From Hyphomicrobiales bacterium (GTDB lineage: Bacteria > Pseudomonadota > Alphaproteobacteria > Rhizobiales > Beijerinckiaceae): DNA of 64,000 nucleotides. Of this stretch, positions 23,363 to 31,986 are shown piece by piece. The notes under the pieces are model-generated. The model saw only the letters and a list, made by a program, of their open reading frames with translations, did not search any database and was not told the DNA's origin. Every line of letters begins with the position of its first letter. Positions within the stretch are counted from its first letter, which is position 1. Both the position numbers and the translations under genes were made by a program. The stretch spans positions 1 to 64,000 of the forward strand of contig JAIXZO010000017.1 of the NCBI GenBank assembly GCA_027489535.1, given 5' to 3'.

Positions 23363-24228
23363 GCGGCCATGTCCGCACCTATCGCGGAGCCGGGGGCGAC
23401 GCTCTCGTCGCCACGCGGCGGGGAGGCGAGGGGCGGCCCGTGCTGTTGCTCCACGGCGGCGGCCAAACCCGCCACGCCTTCGCCGGCGCGGCGCGGCGCT
23501 TGGCCGAGCACGGCTTCACCAGCATCGCGGTCGATCAGCGCGGCCACGGCGACAGCGACTGGATCGAAAGCGGGGCCTACGCCTTCCATGACTACGCGGC
23601 CGATGCCGTCGCCGTCGCCGCAGAGGTCCAAGCCGAACACGGCATCGCCCCCGTCGCGGTCGGCGCCTCGCTCGGCGGCATCGCCGCATTGCTCGCGTCG
23701 TCTTCCGCCCCCGAGGCCTTTTCCGGCATCGTGCTCGTCGACGTCACCCCGCGGATGGATCCGGCCGGCGTCGACAAGGTGCAGGGCTTCATGCGCGCCC
23801 GCGCGGTTGAAGGCTTTGCGTCGGTGGAGGAGGCGGCCGACGCCATCGCCGCCTATCTCCCGCACCGCCCCCGCCCGAAATCCCTCGAAGGTCTCGCCAA
23901 GAACCTCCGGCACGGTGAGGACGGCCGCTGGCGCTGGCATTGGGACCCCCGCTTTCTCGACGGCCCCCGCAGCGTCGATCACGCGCGCGAAGCCGTCGAG
24001 GCCTCCCTCGTCGCCGCCGCCGCCGCCCTCCGCGTGCCCGCCTTGCTCGTGCGCGGCGCCTCCAGCGAACTCGTCGCCGAAGAACACGCCCGCGAATTCA
24101 TGGACCTCGCCCCCGACGCCGAAATGGTCGACGTCGCCGGCGCCCGCCACATGGTCGCCGGCGACCGCAACGACGCCTTCACCGAAGCCGTCATCGCGTT
24201 TCTGTATCGCCGGTTCTCGAACGTCTGA
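23359..24228 (+). CDS. Alpha/beta fold hydrolase
   Basis: The 289-residue product starts at GTG 23359 inside the stop of the upstream hydrolase (GTGA). It shows LLLHGGGQTRHAF, VDQRGHGDSDW, nucleophile elbow VGASLGGIAA and the late histidine in GARHMVAGDRN. It is only distantly like its partner, so this is not a recent duplication. The VPALLVRGASSELV strand before the acid is typical of peroxidase/epoxide-hydrolase-like members, but the substrate cannot be told. It precedes cysE by 73 bases. Confidence 0.9.
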   Translation: MSGHVRTYRGAGGDALVATRRGGEGRPVLLLHGGGQTRHAFAGAARRLAEHGFTSIAVDQRGHGDSDWIESGAYAFHDYAADAVAVAAEVQAEHGIAPVAVGASLGGIAALLASSSAPEAFSGIVLVDVTPRMDPAGVDKVQGFMRARAVEGFASVEEAADAIAAYLPHRPRPKSLEGLAKNLRHGEDGRWRWHWDPRFLDGPRSVDHAREAVEASLVAAAAALRVPALLVRGASSELVAEEHAREFMDLAPDAEMVDVAGARHMVAGDRNDAFTEAVIAFLYRRFSNV

Positions 24229-24301
24229 CCGCCCTCGGCTTGGCAAGCGGGCGACGTTCGCCTACCTGTTCAGCGATGTTTCCGATCTCGGGCGGTGCAC
24301 C

Positions 24302-25138
24302 ATGAGCGTTCAGCGAGCCTTCGACGGATCGGCCGAAGCGGCCGTCGCGCAACTCGATCCCATCTGGGGTCAAATCCGCCGCGAAGCGTCCGACGCCGCC
24401 GCGGCCGACCCGACCTTGGGCGCGTTCCTGCGCGGCGCGGTGCTCGACATGCCGTCCTTCGCCGCCGCCGTCGTCGGCCGCATCGCGTGCCGCCTCGATC
24501 ACCCCGCCGTACCGCGCGCCGCCATCGTCGAAGCCTATGAGGGCGTGATCGCGAAGGATCCCGACGTTTTGGACGCGATCCGCACCGATCTGCTGGCCGT
24601 CGCGGACCGTGATCCCGCCTGCATGCGCATCATCGAGCCGCTGCTCTACTTCAAGGGCTTTCATGCCCTGCAGACGCATCGGCTCGCCCATGCTCTGTGG
24701 CATGCCGGGCGCAGGGATTTCGCGCTCTATCTGCAAAGCCGTTCGTCCGAAGTGTTCCAGACCGACATCAACCCGCAGGCCCGCATCGGCCGCGGCGTGT
24801 TCCTCGATCATGCCACCGGGCTCGTGGTGGGCGCGACGGCGGTCATCGAGGACGACGTCTCGATCCTGCAGGACGTGACCCTCGGCGGCACCGGCAAGGA
24901 GCGCGGAGACCGCCACCCCAAGATCCGCCGGGGTGTGCTGATCGGCGCGGGCGCGAAGATCCTCGGCAACATCGAAGTCGGGCATTGCGCGCGCGTCGCG
25001 TCGGGCTCGGTCGTGCTGCACGCGGTGCCGCACAACACCACCGTCGCGGGCGTTCCGGCGAAGGTCGTGGGGGAGGCGGGATGCGCCGAGCCCGCGCGCA
25101 CGATGGACCAGATCCTCGCCGAGAAGGCCGGCATCTGA
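24302..25138 (+). CDS. cysE: Serine O-acetyltransferase
   Basis: CysE acetylates L-serine with acetyl-CoA, the first committed step of cysteine synthesis. The 278-residue protein has the N-terminal helical SATase domain (PIWGQIRREA, FKGFHALQTHRLAH) and a left-handed beta-helix of hexapeptide repeats with the catalytic histidines in LDHATGLVVG and the GGTGKERGDRHPKI loop. The C-terminal tail ends AEKAGI; the final Ile is the residue that usually docks into cysteine synthase. It is followed by DUF3126 in the same direction. Confidence 0.96.
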   Translation: MSVQRAFDGSAEAAVAQLDPIWGQIRREASDAAAADPTLGAFLRGAVLDMPSFAAAVVGRIACRLDHPAVPRAAIVEAYEGVIAKDPDVLDAIRTDLLAVADRDPACMRIIEPLLYFKGFHALQTHRLAHALWHAGRRDFALYLQSRSSEVFQTDINPQARIGRGVFLDHATGLVVGATAVIEDDVSILQDVTLGGTGKERGDRHPKIRRGVLIGAGAKILGNIEVGHCARVASGSVVLHAVPHNTTVAGVPAKVVGEAGCAEPARTMDQILAEKAGI

Positions 25139-25234
25139 CCGTCCCCGCTTGCGGCATCGCCGCCGCCGTGTCACTTCCCCCCTTCGCGGGGCGTCGAGCC
25201 CCTGCAACCCGCGACAGACGGAAACGGTATAGCC

Positions 25235-25447
25235 ATGGACAAGAACGAACTCCTGCAGCTTCAGGAATACATGCGTCGCCTCTACGGCAATCCGAAGATC
25301 GTCGTCACCGCGCGTCCCAGGAAGAACGATTCCGCCGAAGTCTCCATCGGCGACGAATTCATCGGCATCATCTCGCTCGACGACGAGGACGGCGACCGTT
25401 CCTTCGTGTTCACGATGTCCATCTTGGAAGAAGACCTCAAGGGCTGA
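25235..25447 (+). CDS. DUF3126 family protein
   Basis: A 70-residue soluble acidic protein, MDKNELLQLQEYMRRLYGNP, with the DDEDGDRSFVFTMSILEEDL end that marks DUF3126. The family is found in Hyphomicrobiales, commonly next to cysE as here, and its role is unknown. The linkage to cysE suggests co-expression; 96 bases separate the two. Confidence 0.9.
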   Translation: MDKNELLQLQEYMRRLYGNPKIVVTARPRKNDSAEVSIGDEFIGIISLDDEDGDRSFVFTMSILEEDLKG

Positions 25448-25551
25448 GCCGCAGCCCGGCCTGCGACCCTCGTCGCGGTTGTCCCGCGTGCACCGCACAC
25501 TAAAATGATCGAACGCGTCGGCTTTCGCCGGCCTTCGAGACGAACAGGTTC

Positions 25552-26379
25552 ATGACGTCGACCCCCGACCCCGAGACCTTGATCGATCTGCGCGGCGTCC
25601 GTTTTCAACACGGGCCGCGCGTGATCTTCGACGGCCTCGATCTCACCATCCGGCGCGGCCAGGTCATCGCGGTCATCGGCTCGTCGGGCGTCGGCAAGAC
25701 GACGCTGCTGCGCCTCGTCGGCGGGCAGCTGAAGGCGTCCGCCGGCACCGTGCGCGTCGCCGGCGTCAATGTCGGCGCGCTCGACCGCAAGGGACTCTTC
25801 GCGCTGCGCCGTCGCATGGGGATGCTGTTCCAGCAGGGCGCACTGTTCACCGATCTCTCGGTCTTCGACAACGTCGCCTTCCCCTATCGCGAAAACACCG
25901 ATCTTCCCGAGAGCATGATCCGCACGCTGGTGCTGATGAAGCTGCAGACGGTCGGTCTGCGCGGCGCCGCCGACGTCATGCCCTCGCAGCTCTCCGGCGG
26001 CATGGCGCGGCGCGTGGCGCTCGCCCGCGCCATCGCGCTCGACCCCATGCTGATGATGTATGATGAGCCCTTCACCGGCCTCGATCCGATCTCGCTGGGC
26101 ATGATCGGCCGCCTGATCCGCCGCATCAACGATGCGTTCGGCGTCACCTCGATCATCGTCACGCACGACCTCAACGAGTCGCTTCTCATCGCCGACCGCG
26201 TGATCCTCGTCGCCGACCGTCACGTCTATGCCGACATGACGCCGGACGAGCTTCGCACCACGACCGATCCCTTCGTGCGCCAATTCGTCGACGGCGCCTT
26301 CGACGGGCCCGTGCCGTTCCACTATCCCGCGCCCCCGCTCAACGAGGATCTGTTCGATCGTGCAGCGCCTCGTCATTGA
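25552..26379 (+). CDS. mlaF: Phospholipid ABC transporter ATP-binding protein MlaF
   Basis: The 275-residue ATPase powers the Mla system, which moves phospholipids between the outer and inner membranes. Walker A is GSSGVGKTTLLRLVGG, the Q-loop MLFQQGALFTDL, the signature LSGGMARRVALARA and Walker B MLMMYDEPFTGLDP with the H-loop IIVTHDLNE. It opens the operon and its last seven codons overlap the GTG start of mlaE. No promoter motif stands out in the 104 bases upstream. Confidence 0.94.
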   Translation: MTSTPDPETLIDLRGVRFQHGPRVIFDGLDLTIRRGQVIAVIGSSGVGKTTLLRLVGGQLKASAGTVRVAGVNVGALDRKGLFALRRRMGMLFQQGALFTDLSVFDNVAFPYRENTDLPESMIRTLVLMKLQTVGLRGAADVMPSQLSGGMARRVALARAIALDPMLMMYDEPFTGLDPISLGMIGRLIRRINDAFGVTSIIVTHDLNESLLIADRVILVADRHVYADMTPDELRTTTDPFVRQFVDGAFDGPVPFHYPAPPLNEDLFDRAAPRH

Positions 26380-27151
26380 CGTCTTGGGAGATCTCGGCGC
26401 CGGCGCGACCGACGGGTTGGCGCGGCTCGGCCGTGCCTTCCTGTTTTTCCTGCGCGTGCTGGCCGCAAGCTTCGTCGTGCTGCGGCGCTTCCGACTCGTC
26501 ACGGCCGAAATGGCGTCCTCCGGCGTCCGCTCGGTCCTCATCATCTGCGTGTCGGGTCTTTTCGTCGGCATGGTGCTGGCGGTTCAGGGCTACGAAGTGC
26601 TGCAGCGCTTCGGGGCGTCCGAGTCCCTCGGCGTACTGGTCGCGCTGTCGCTCGTGCGCGAGCTCGGCCCGGTCGTCACCGCGCTCCTCTTCGCCGGCCG
26701 CGCCGGCTCCGCCATCGCCGCCGAGATCGGCCTCATGCGCGCCACCGATCAGATTTCGGCCATGGAGATGATGGCGGTCGATCCGGTCTCGCGCGTCGTC
26801 GGTCCGCGCTTCTTCGGCGCCGTCTTCTCGATGCCTCTTCTGGCCGCGATGTTCTCCGTCATGGGCGTTTTCGGCGCTTGGCTCATCGGCGTCCGGTTGA
26901 TCGGCATCGACACGGGCGCGTTTTGGTCCCAAATGCAGGCCACGGTCGACATCAGGCATGACGTGCTCAACGGCGTGTTCAAAAGCGTCGTGTTCGGCGT
27001 CGCGACGGGCCTGATCGCCGTGTTCGAGGGCTTTCACGCCGCGCCCACGGCGCGCGGAGTGTCCTCCGCGACGACGAGGACCGTGGTCATTTCGTCGATG
27101 GCGGTGCTCTTCTTGGATTTCGTCATGACGGCATGGATGTTTCGGGGGTAA
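26360..27151 (+). CDS. mlaE: Phospholipid ABC transporter permease MlaE
   Basis: The 263-residue inner-membrane permease starts at GTG 26360 within mlaF. It has about five to six membrane spans and the family motif ELGPVVTALLFAGRAGSA followed by IAAEIGLMRATDQISAMEMM, which contacts the ATPase. It forms the membrane core with MlaF, MlaD and the STAS protein MlaB. mlaD follows after three bases. Confidence 0.95.
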   Translation: MQRLVIDVLGDLGAGATDGLARLGRAFLFFLRVLAASFVVLRRFRLVTAEMASSGVRSVLIICVSGLFVGMVLAVQGYEVLQRFGASESLGVLVALSLVRELGPVVTALLFAGRAGSAIAAEIGLMRATDQISAMEMMAVDPVSRVVGPRFFGAVFSMPLLAAMFSVMGVFGAWLIGVRLIGIDTGAFWSQMQATVDIRHDVLNGVFKSVVFGVATGLIAVFEGFHAAPTARGVSSATTRTVVISSMAVLFLDFVMTAWMFRG

Positions 27152-27154
27152 GCG

Positions 27155-27628
27155 GTGCAACGGTCCACAACCGACGTCGTCGTCGGAATCTTCGTCGCGA
27201 TCGGCCTTCTCGCCGTCGTGTTCCTTGCGTTGAAGGTCGGCAATCTGGCCGGTTTCGACGTCGAGGGCGGCTATCGTCTCGAGGCCCGCTTCGACAATAT
27301 CGGCGGGCTGAAGGCGCGTGCGCCGGTCAAGAGCGCTGGCGTCGTGGTCGGTCGCGTCGAGAGCATCGTGCTCGATCGCGAGACCTACGAGGCGAAGGTG
27401 ATCGTCGAGATTTTCCCCGAGCACCGTTTCACAAAAGACACGATCGCCTCGATTCTCACCTCCGGACTGCTGGGCGAGCAGTATGTGAGCTTGGAAGCGG
27501 GAGGGGATTCCGCCTATCTTGCTGCGGGCGATCGGATTTCCAAAACCCAATCCGCCATGATTCTCGAGAAATTGATCGGACAGTTCCTTTTCAGCAAGGC
27601 GTCCGAAACAACCGGTGGTTCGAAATGA
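27155..27628 (+). CDS. mlaD: Phospholipid transport substrate-binding protein MlaD (MCE domain)
   Basis: A 157-residue protein with one N-terminal membrane anchor (VVVGIFVAIGLLAVVFLAL) and a periplasmic MCE domain (LEARFDNIGGLKARAPVKSA, ILTSGLLGEQYVSLEAG). MlaD forms the hexameric ring that receives lipid on the periplasmic face of MlaE. It starts with GTG and its TGA overlaps the ATG of mlaA. Confidence 0.94.
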   Translation: MQRSTTDVVVGIFVAIGLLAVVFLALKVGNLAGFDVEGGYRLEARFDNIGGLKARAPVKSAGVVVGRVESIVLDRETYEAKVIVEIFPEHRFTKDTIASILTSGLLGEQYVSLEAGGDSAYLAAGDRISKTQSAMILEKLIGQFLFSKASETTGGSK

Positions 27629-28386
27629 CGACTTACACGCGCTTTTTGGGCGCGGCGTTGATCGCCTCTGCCCTTCTCGCCGCCGGTCCGTCCGAAGCGG
27701 CAAAGGCGAAGAAGGCCAAGCGCGTCGTCGCTCCCGCTGCGGCCGCCGCCGTGGTCGCGAACGATTCGCCGCCCGTCAACGATCCCTTCGAGCCCTTCAA
27801 CCGCGGCATGTTCGCGGTCAACGAGACGTTGGACGACGTGGTGCTGCGCCCCGTCGCCGTCGTCTACTCCACCGTTCTGCCGCAACCGGTTCAGGATGGC
27901 GTGGCCAACGTCTTCGGCAATCTCGACGACGTCTTCACCGGCCTCAACAACATTCTCCAGGGCAAGCCGGACCGCGCGGGCAAGGATTTCGGCCGCGTTC
28001 TCGTCAACACCACCCTCGGCATCGGCGGCCTGTTCGACGTCGGCGCACGCATGGGCCTCGAAAAGAACGACGAGGATTTCGGCCAGACGCTCGGCGTCTG
28101 GGGCGTCGGCCCCGGTCCGTACCTCGTCCTGCCGCTGTTCGGTCCGTCTTCCGGCCGCGACGCGGTCGGCCGCGTCACGCGCACCTTGGCCGATCCGCGC
28201 ACGCACATTCCGGCGGCATGGGGCATGTCCCTCATCGGCGCAAACTTCGTGTCCGCCCGCGCGACGCGCTTGCAGACCGAAGGCCTCCTTGATGCTGCCA
28301 GTTTCGACAAGTACGGCTTCGTACGCAGTTCCTACCTGATGCGGCGCGAGTCCCTCGTCCGCGACGGAGCTGCCGGCCCTCGCTGA
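27625..28386 (+). CDS. mlaA: MlaA/VacJ family outer-membrane lipid-transport protein
   Basis: MlaA extracts phospholipid from the outer leaflet of the outer membrane. The 253-residue protein shows the family core NDPFEPFNRGMFAVNETLDD, GVANVFGNLDDVFTGLNNIL and DFGQTLGVWGVGPGPYLVLP. It carries an N-terminal signal peptide (MTTYTRFLGAALIASALLAA), but the region has no cysteine, so it lacks the lipobox seen in the E. coli lipoprotein. Placement of mlaA inside the mla operon, with ATGA overlap to mlaD, differs from E. coli where it is separate. Confidence 0.94.
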   Translation: MTTYTRFLGAALIASALLAAGPSEAAKAKKAKRVVAPAAAAAVVANDSPPVNDPFEPFNRGMFAVNETLDDVVLRPVAVVYSTVLPQPVQDGVANVFGNLDDVFTGLNNILQGKPDRAGKDFGRVLVNTTLGIGGLFDVGARMGLEKNDEDFGQTLGVWGVGPGPYLVLPLFGPSSGRDAVGRVTRTLADPRTHIPAAWGMSLIGANFVSARATRLQTEGLLDAASFDKYGFVRSSYLMRRESLVRDGAAGPR

Positions 28387-28427
28387 GGTCCGTTCCGGGT
28401 CGCCGATCAAGGATCGAAAGAACAACG

Positions 28428-29039
28428 ATGTTGCACGCCATAGTCGCCCGCACCCTCCGCATTGCGTCGGTTTTGCTGTTCTGCGCCGCTGCGGCGCTGC
28501 CGGCCGCCGCGCAATCGGCGCCCGAGCAACTCGTCAGAAAACTCGCCGTCGACGTCACCGACGCGGTGCGCAAATCGCCCGCCGGCAGCTCCGATGCGGC
28601 CCGCTACAACGAGATCGTCACCCGCAATCTCGTGCCGCGCTTCGATTTCGAGCGCATCACGCAGAGCGCGATGGGCCGCAATTGGGCCCGCGCCGACGCC
28701 GCTCAAAAGAAGCGCGTCGTCGAGGAATTCAGCCGCCTGCTGATCCGCACCTACTCCAACGCGCTCTCCACGCTCAACGAAAGCACCGTGGAGGTGAAGG
28801 GAACACGCTCCAACGGGTCGGACTCCGACGTGACCGTGCGCACGCAGATGGTGGGCGGCCGCTCGCCGGTCTCCATCGACTACGCGCTCGCAGGCTCCGG
28901 CGGCACCTGGCGCGTCTATGACGTCGTCGTGGAAGGCGTCAGCCTCGTCTCCGCCTATCGCGACGAGTTCACTACGCTGATCAGCTCCGGCGGCGTGCCC
29001 GGCCTCATCGCCGCGCTCGAACGCAAGAACGGCAAATGA
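28428..29039 (+). CDS. mlaC: Phospholipid shuttle protein MlaC
   Basis: A 203-residue periplasmic protein with a signal peptide (IASVLLFCAAAALPAAAQSA) and the MlaC/Ttg2D fold: LVPRFDFERITQSAMGRNW, FSRLLIRTYSNAL, VDYALAGSG-like DYALAGSGGTWRVYDVVVEG and a final EFTTLISSGGVPGLI. MlaC carries lipid between the MlaA complex and MlaFEDB. Its stop overlaps the ATG of mlaB by four bases. Confidence 0.95.
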   Translation: MLHAIVARTLRIASVLLFCAAAALPAAAQSAPEQLVRKLAVDVTDAVRKSPAGSSDAARYNEIVTRNLVPRFDFERITQSAMGRNWARADAAQKKRVVEEFSRLLIRTYSNALSTLNESTVEVKGTRSNGSDSDVTVRTQMVGGRSPVSIDYALAGSGGTWRVYDVVVEGVSLVSAYRDEFTTLISSGGVPGLIAALERKNGK

Positions 29040-29350
29040 CGGAACTGTCGGTCCGCCCGGAAGGCGCGCGCTTCGCACCGTCGGGTCCGCTGACCTTCGC
29101 GACGGTAACGGAACACGCCCGGCGGCTGGCCGGAATTCCGCCGAAATTGCCCGTGATTCTGGATCTTGCGACGGTCGGAGAGTGTGATTCGTCCGCTCTC
29201 GCGCTTTTCATCGAGATCGAGAACCGCGTACGGGCGGGGGGCGGCAGCGTGGAATTCAAGAACGTGCCGGAAGCGGTCCGCCGCATCGCCGCCCTCTATG
29301 AAATCGAAAGCCTGTTTTCGCGTGACGGCATAAGGCAGGCCGCCGAATGA
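29036..29350 (+). CDS. mlaB: STAS domain protein MlaB
   Basis: A 104-residue cytoplasmic STAS protein that would bind MlaF and stabilise the transporter. The STAS helix motif reads LATVGECDSSALALFIEIE, with the serine pair in the position of the phosphorylatable serine of anti-sigma antagonists, and later VEFKNVPEAVRRIAALYEIE. It overlaps mlaC upstream and the next gene downstream by ATGA on each side. Confidence 0.92.
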   Translation: MTELSVRPEGARFAPSGPLTFATVTEHARRLAGIPPKLPVILDLATVGECDSSALALFIEIENRVRAGGGSVEFKNVPEAVRRIAALYEIESLFSRDGIRQAAE

Positions 29351-30672
29351 CGATGCGCCCGGCGGCGGCCCCGCGTTCCTTGCTCGGCCGCTCCGTCGCA
29401 CTGTCGTTGCTGTTTGCGGCTTTCGCTCTCTCCGCCGTGTCTGCCGAAACGCCGGACGCCCGTGCCTCCGATCTTCTTGGCGTGCGGGCGAGCGGGGCCA
29501 ATTACCGCGTCTTGGAAAAGGTCGCCGGCGACGGCCGCAACCGCATCTGGACGGTCGAATCCACCTTCGGAACGTTCAAGGTGACGGGAGACGCGCTGCT
29601 CGAAGTGCGGCTGCGCGAACTCGACGTCCTTTCGAAGCTGGAGGAGACCTCGTTCGGCGAAAAGGTCGTCACCTCCGTCAGCCAGTCCATGCTCGCGCCG
29701 TTGATCTTCGGCGGCGAACTGCTCACCAGCCCCGTCGAAACCCTCAAGGGCACGTTGAGCGGCATCGAGCAGATGTTCGATCGCTTCTCGACCTCGTCCG
29801 AGACGGGCTCGAGCCCGGAGAGCTTCGCCGGCGGCTTGCTCGGCGTGGATGCCGCACGGCGCAAGATCGCTGCCGAAATCGATGTCGATCCGCACACGGA
29901 CTTCGCTCCCTTGGCCGACCGACTGAGCGTTCTGGCGCGCGGCTCCGCCGTCGGTTCGATGACCGTCGGTGCGGCGATGAAGATCGCGGTCCCCGGCACG
30001 CTTGCGCTTTCATATTCCGGCGTCACCGCCTCGAAATCGGTCAAGGATGCGCTGCGCGAAAAGACCGCCGGGCAATTGCTGCGCGACGCCCGCGAGGTGC
30101 TCGGCAGCTTGGGCGTTCCGGTCGAATTGGCCGAACGCCTGACTGCGAACGGCAATTATACCCCGACCGATCTCTACGTCGTTGCAGCCGCCCTGCAGCG
30201 GCTTGCCGCCGCGCGTACCGACATGTTCGTCCGTGCGGCATCCGGCGCCACGACCCGCTCGGGTGCTTATCTCTACCGGATGCAGGCCGACATGATGGCC
30301 GCCCGCGCCGAGAAGACCCCGCAACCCCGCGCCTTCATGACGGCGCCCGGCATCACCTTGTTGCGCACGGGCGACGATCAGGTCTTCGCCTTCGTCCCCG
30401 CCGACGAATTTCTCTGGAACAAGCAGAACGCCAAGGCCGCCGACGACGTGGGCAAGTTCGTGGCCTCTCACGCCCCCCAAGCCAAGCGCGTCGTGGTGCT
30501 CGCCGGCACGCCGGGAGAGCGCGCGCGGCAGGAATTGACGACGCGCGGTTGGGTCATCGAGCAGATCGGTCTGCATGACCTCGTCGTCAACACGACGCAA
30601 GCGGCGGTGAAACCGGCGACGGAGCCTGCCCGGTCGCCGGAAATCCCGTTGCCGCCCAAGCCGCGGCGCTGA
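29347..30672 (+). CDS. Exported protein of unknown function coupled to the mla operon
   Basis: The 441-residue product is translationally coupled to mlaB (ATGA overlap), so it belongs to the mla transcript. It has a signal peptide (SVALSLLFAAFALSAVSAET) and should be periplasmic or membrane-bound. A central hydrophobic stretch (SMTVGAAMKIAVPGTLALSY) lies near residue 205; the rest is mixed, with an AVFETA-poor, Arg/Ala-rich middle and a Pro-rich end (PEIPLPPKPRR). Residues 46-95 (RVLEKVAGDGRNRIWTVEST) form a beta-rich start. I do not recognise a family. A role in lipid transport is inferred only from its position. Confidence 0.85.
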   Translation: MTMRPAAAPRSLLGRSVALSLLFAAFALSAVSAETPDARASDLLGVRASGANYRVLEKVAGDGRNRIWTVESTFGTFKVTGDALLEVRLRELDVLSKLEETSFGEKVVTSVSQSMLAPLIFGGELLTSPVETLKGTLSGIEQMFDRFSTSSETGSSPESFAGGLLGVDAARRKIAAEIDVDPHTDFAPLADRLSVLARGSAVGSMTVGAAMKIAVPGTLALSYSGVTASKSVKDALREKTAGQLLRDAREVLGSLGVPVELAERLTANGNYTPTDLYVVAAALQRLAAARTDMFVRAASGATTRSGAYLYRMQADMMAARAEKTPQPRAFMTAPGITLLRTGDDQVFAFVPADEFLWNKQNAKAADDVGKFVASHAPQAKRVVVLAGTPGERARQELTTRGWVIEQIGLHDLVVNTTQAAVKPATEPARSPEIPLPPKPRR

Positions 30673-30690
30673 TCTCGACGGTTCCGGAAT

Positions 30691-31314
30691 TCAGCCGTCG
30701 GCGCGAACCCGTGCTTCGGTCAGCACGGCGTGCACATGCGCCATCAATTGCGGCCAACGGGCCAGCATCGGCTTGGTAAACCGAATCACGACGTCGATGC
30801 CGTTGCGGCGAATGGCGGCGAGACAGTTCGGCGCGTCGTCGCGGGCCGCTTCATGGCAGCGCGCCGAAAAGCCCGCGCCGCTCTCGACCGCAGGCACATA
30901 AAGGACTTCGCCGGGATAGGGGCTGTCGTCGCGAAAGCGCCGCATCAGCAAGCCGCCTTCCGCCTCGGTCACCTCCGCCTCCACGAAGCGGGCGTGAATC
31001 AGCGAGGGCCATAATTCGGGTTCGGACGTGGCGGCCGCGGGCAACAGCGTCATCAGCACGGGGGAGGGCGGCTGCGTCCCAGAAGCGGCGTCCCACCGCA
31101 ATTCCACGTCGATGCGATGTTCGTCGCCGCCCTGCGCGCGCGCCGTCACGCCGTCGAACACGTAGGACTTTCCGGCCATCACGACGCGCACGGGAGCGTC
31201 GTCGGGCTTCAACCGGCTCAACCCCGCCGGCGCGCCGACGAAAGCGCCGAGCAGGCACCCGCCGATGAGAACCGCGGCCGGGTTGGCGAGAGCGACGGGA
31301 AACGAGAATCGCAT
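30691..31314 (-). CDS. Hypothetical exported protein
   Basis: A 207-residue protein with a hydrophobic N-terminus (FPVALANPAAVLIGGCLLGAFVGAPAG) that may be a signal peptide or anchor; a cysteine follows GG but no good lipobox is formed. The rest is soluble, with two cysteines near the end (FSARCHEAARDDAPNC) that could pair in the periplasm. It converges on the mla-linked gene with an 18-base gap and diverges from the carbonic anhydrase gene. No family recognised. Confidence 0.75.
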   Translation of the reverse strand: MRFSFPVALANPAAVLIGGCLLGAFVGAPAGLSRLKPDDAPVRVVMAGKSYVFDGVTARAQGGDEHRIDVELRWDAASGTQPPSPVLMTLLPAAATSEPELWPSLIHARFVEAEVTEAEGGLLMRRFRDDSPYPGEVLYVPAVESGAGFSARCHEAARDDAPNCLAAIRRNGIDVVIRFTKPMLARWPQLMAHVHAVLTEARVRADG

Positions 31315-31446
31315 CGACGGCCTCCGACTTTAAGCGTCCGCACAGGTCATCGTGTCCGATCATGGTTAATCGATGGTGAATTGATGTCGCCGCTTGACCG
31401 CGAACGAGCGGGCGGTTCTCCTTGCCGCAATCTTGAGGAGAACCCC

Positions 31447-31977
31447 ATGCCGACCTACGCGCTCGACGACCGCAAGCCCGAACTGCCCGCCGAGGGCCAT
31501 TACTGGATCGCGCCGGACGCGCATGTCATCGGCGCGGTCCGCTTCGCGGAAGACGTCGGGGTTTGGTTCGGCGCGGTGCTGCGCGGCGACAACGAGCTCA
31601 TCGACGTCGGCGCGCGCACCAACATTCAGGAAGGGGCGATGCTCCACACCGACATGGGCTTTCCCATGGTGATCGGCGCGGACTGCACCATCGGCCACCA
31701 CGCCATCCTGCACGGCTGCACCATCGGCGAGAATTCGCTCGTCGGGATGGGCGCGACGATCCTGAACGGCGCCAAGATCGGCAAGAACTGCCTCGTCGGC
31801 GCCAATGCGCTGGTTACCGAAGGCAAGGAATTCCCGGACAATTCGCTGATCGTCGGTTCGCCCGCCAAGGCCATCCGCGCGCTCGACGCCTCGTCCGACG
31901 CGAAATTGCGAGCCTCGGCCGCCGGCTATGTGCGCAACTTCAAGCGTTTCGCGAAAGGCCTCGTCCGTCTCGACTGA
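31447..31977 (+). CDS. Gamma carbonic anhydrase family protein
   Basis: A 176-residue left-handed beta-helix protein. Hexapeptide repeats and the metal-binding histidines appear in TNIQEGAMLHTDMGFP and CTIGHHAILHGC, and GMGATILNGAKIGKN continues the coil. This is the YrdA/CaiE-like branch; many members bind zinc, but carbonic anhydrase activity is often unproven. TGAGGAG lies eight bases before ATG 31447. It converges on the BTLCP gene. Confidence 0.92.
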   Translation: MPTYALDDRKPELPAEGHYWIAPDAHVIGAVRFAEDVGVWFGAVLRGDNELIDVGARTNIQEGAMLHTDMGFPMVIGADCTIGHHAILHGCTIGENSLVGMGATILNGAKIGKNCLVGANALVTEGKEFPDNSLIVGSPAKAIRALDASSDAKLRASAAGYVRNFKRFAKGLVRLD

Positions 31978-31986
31978 GGCTTTCGA

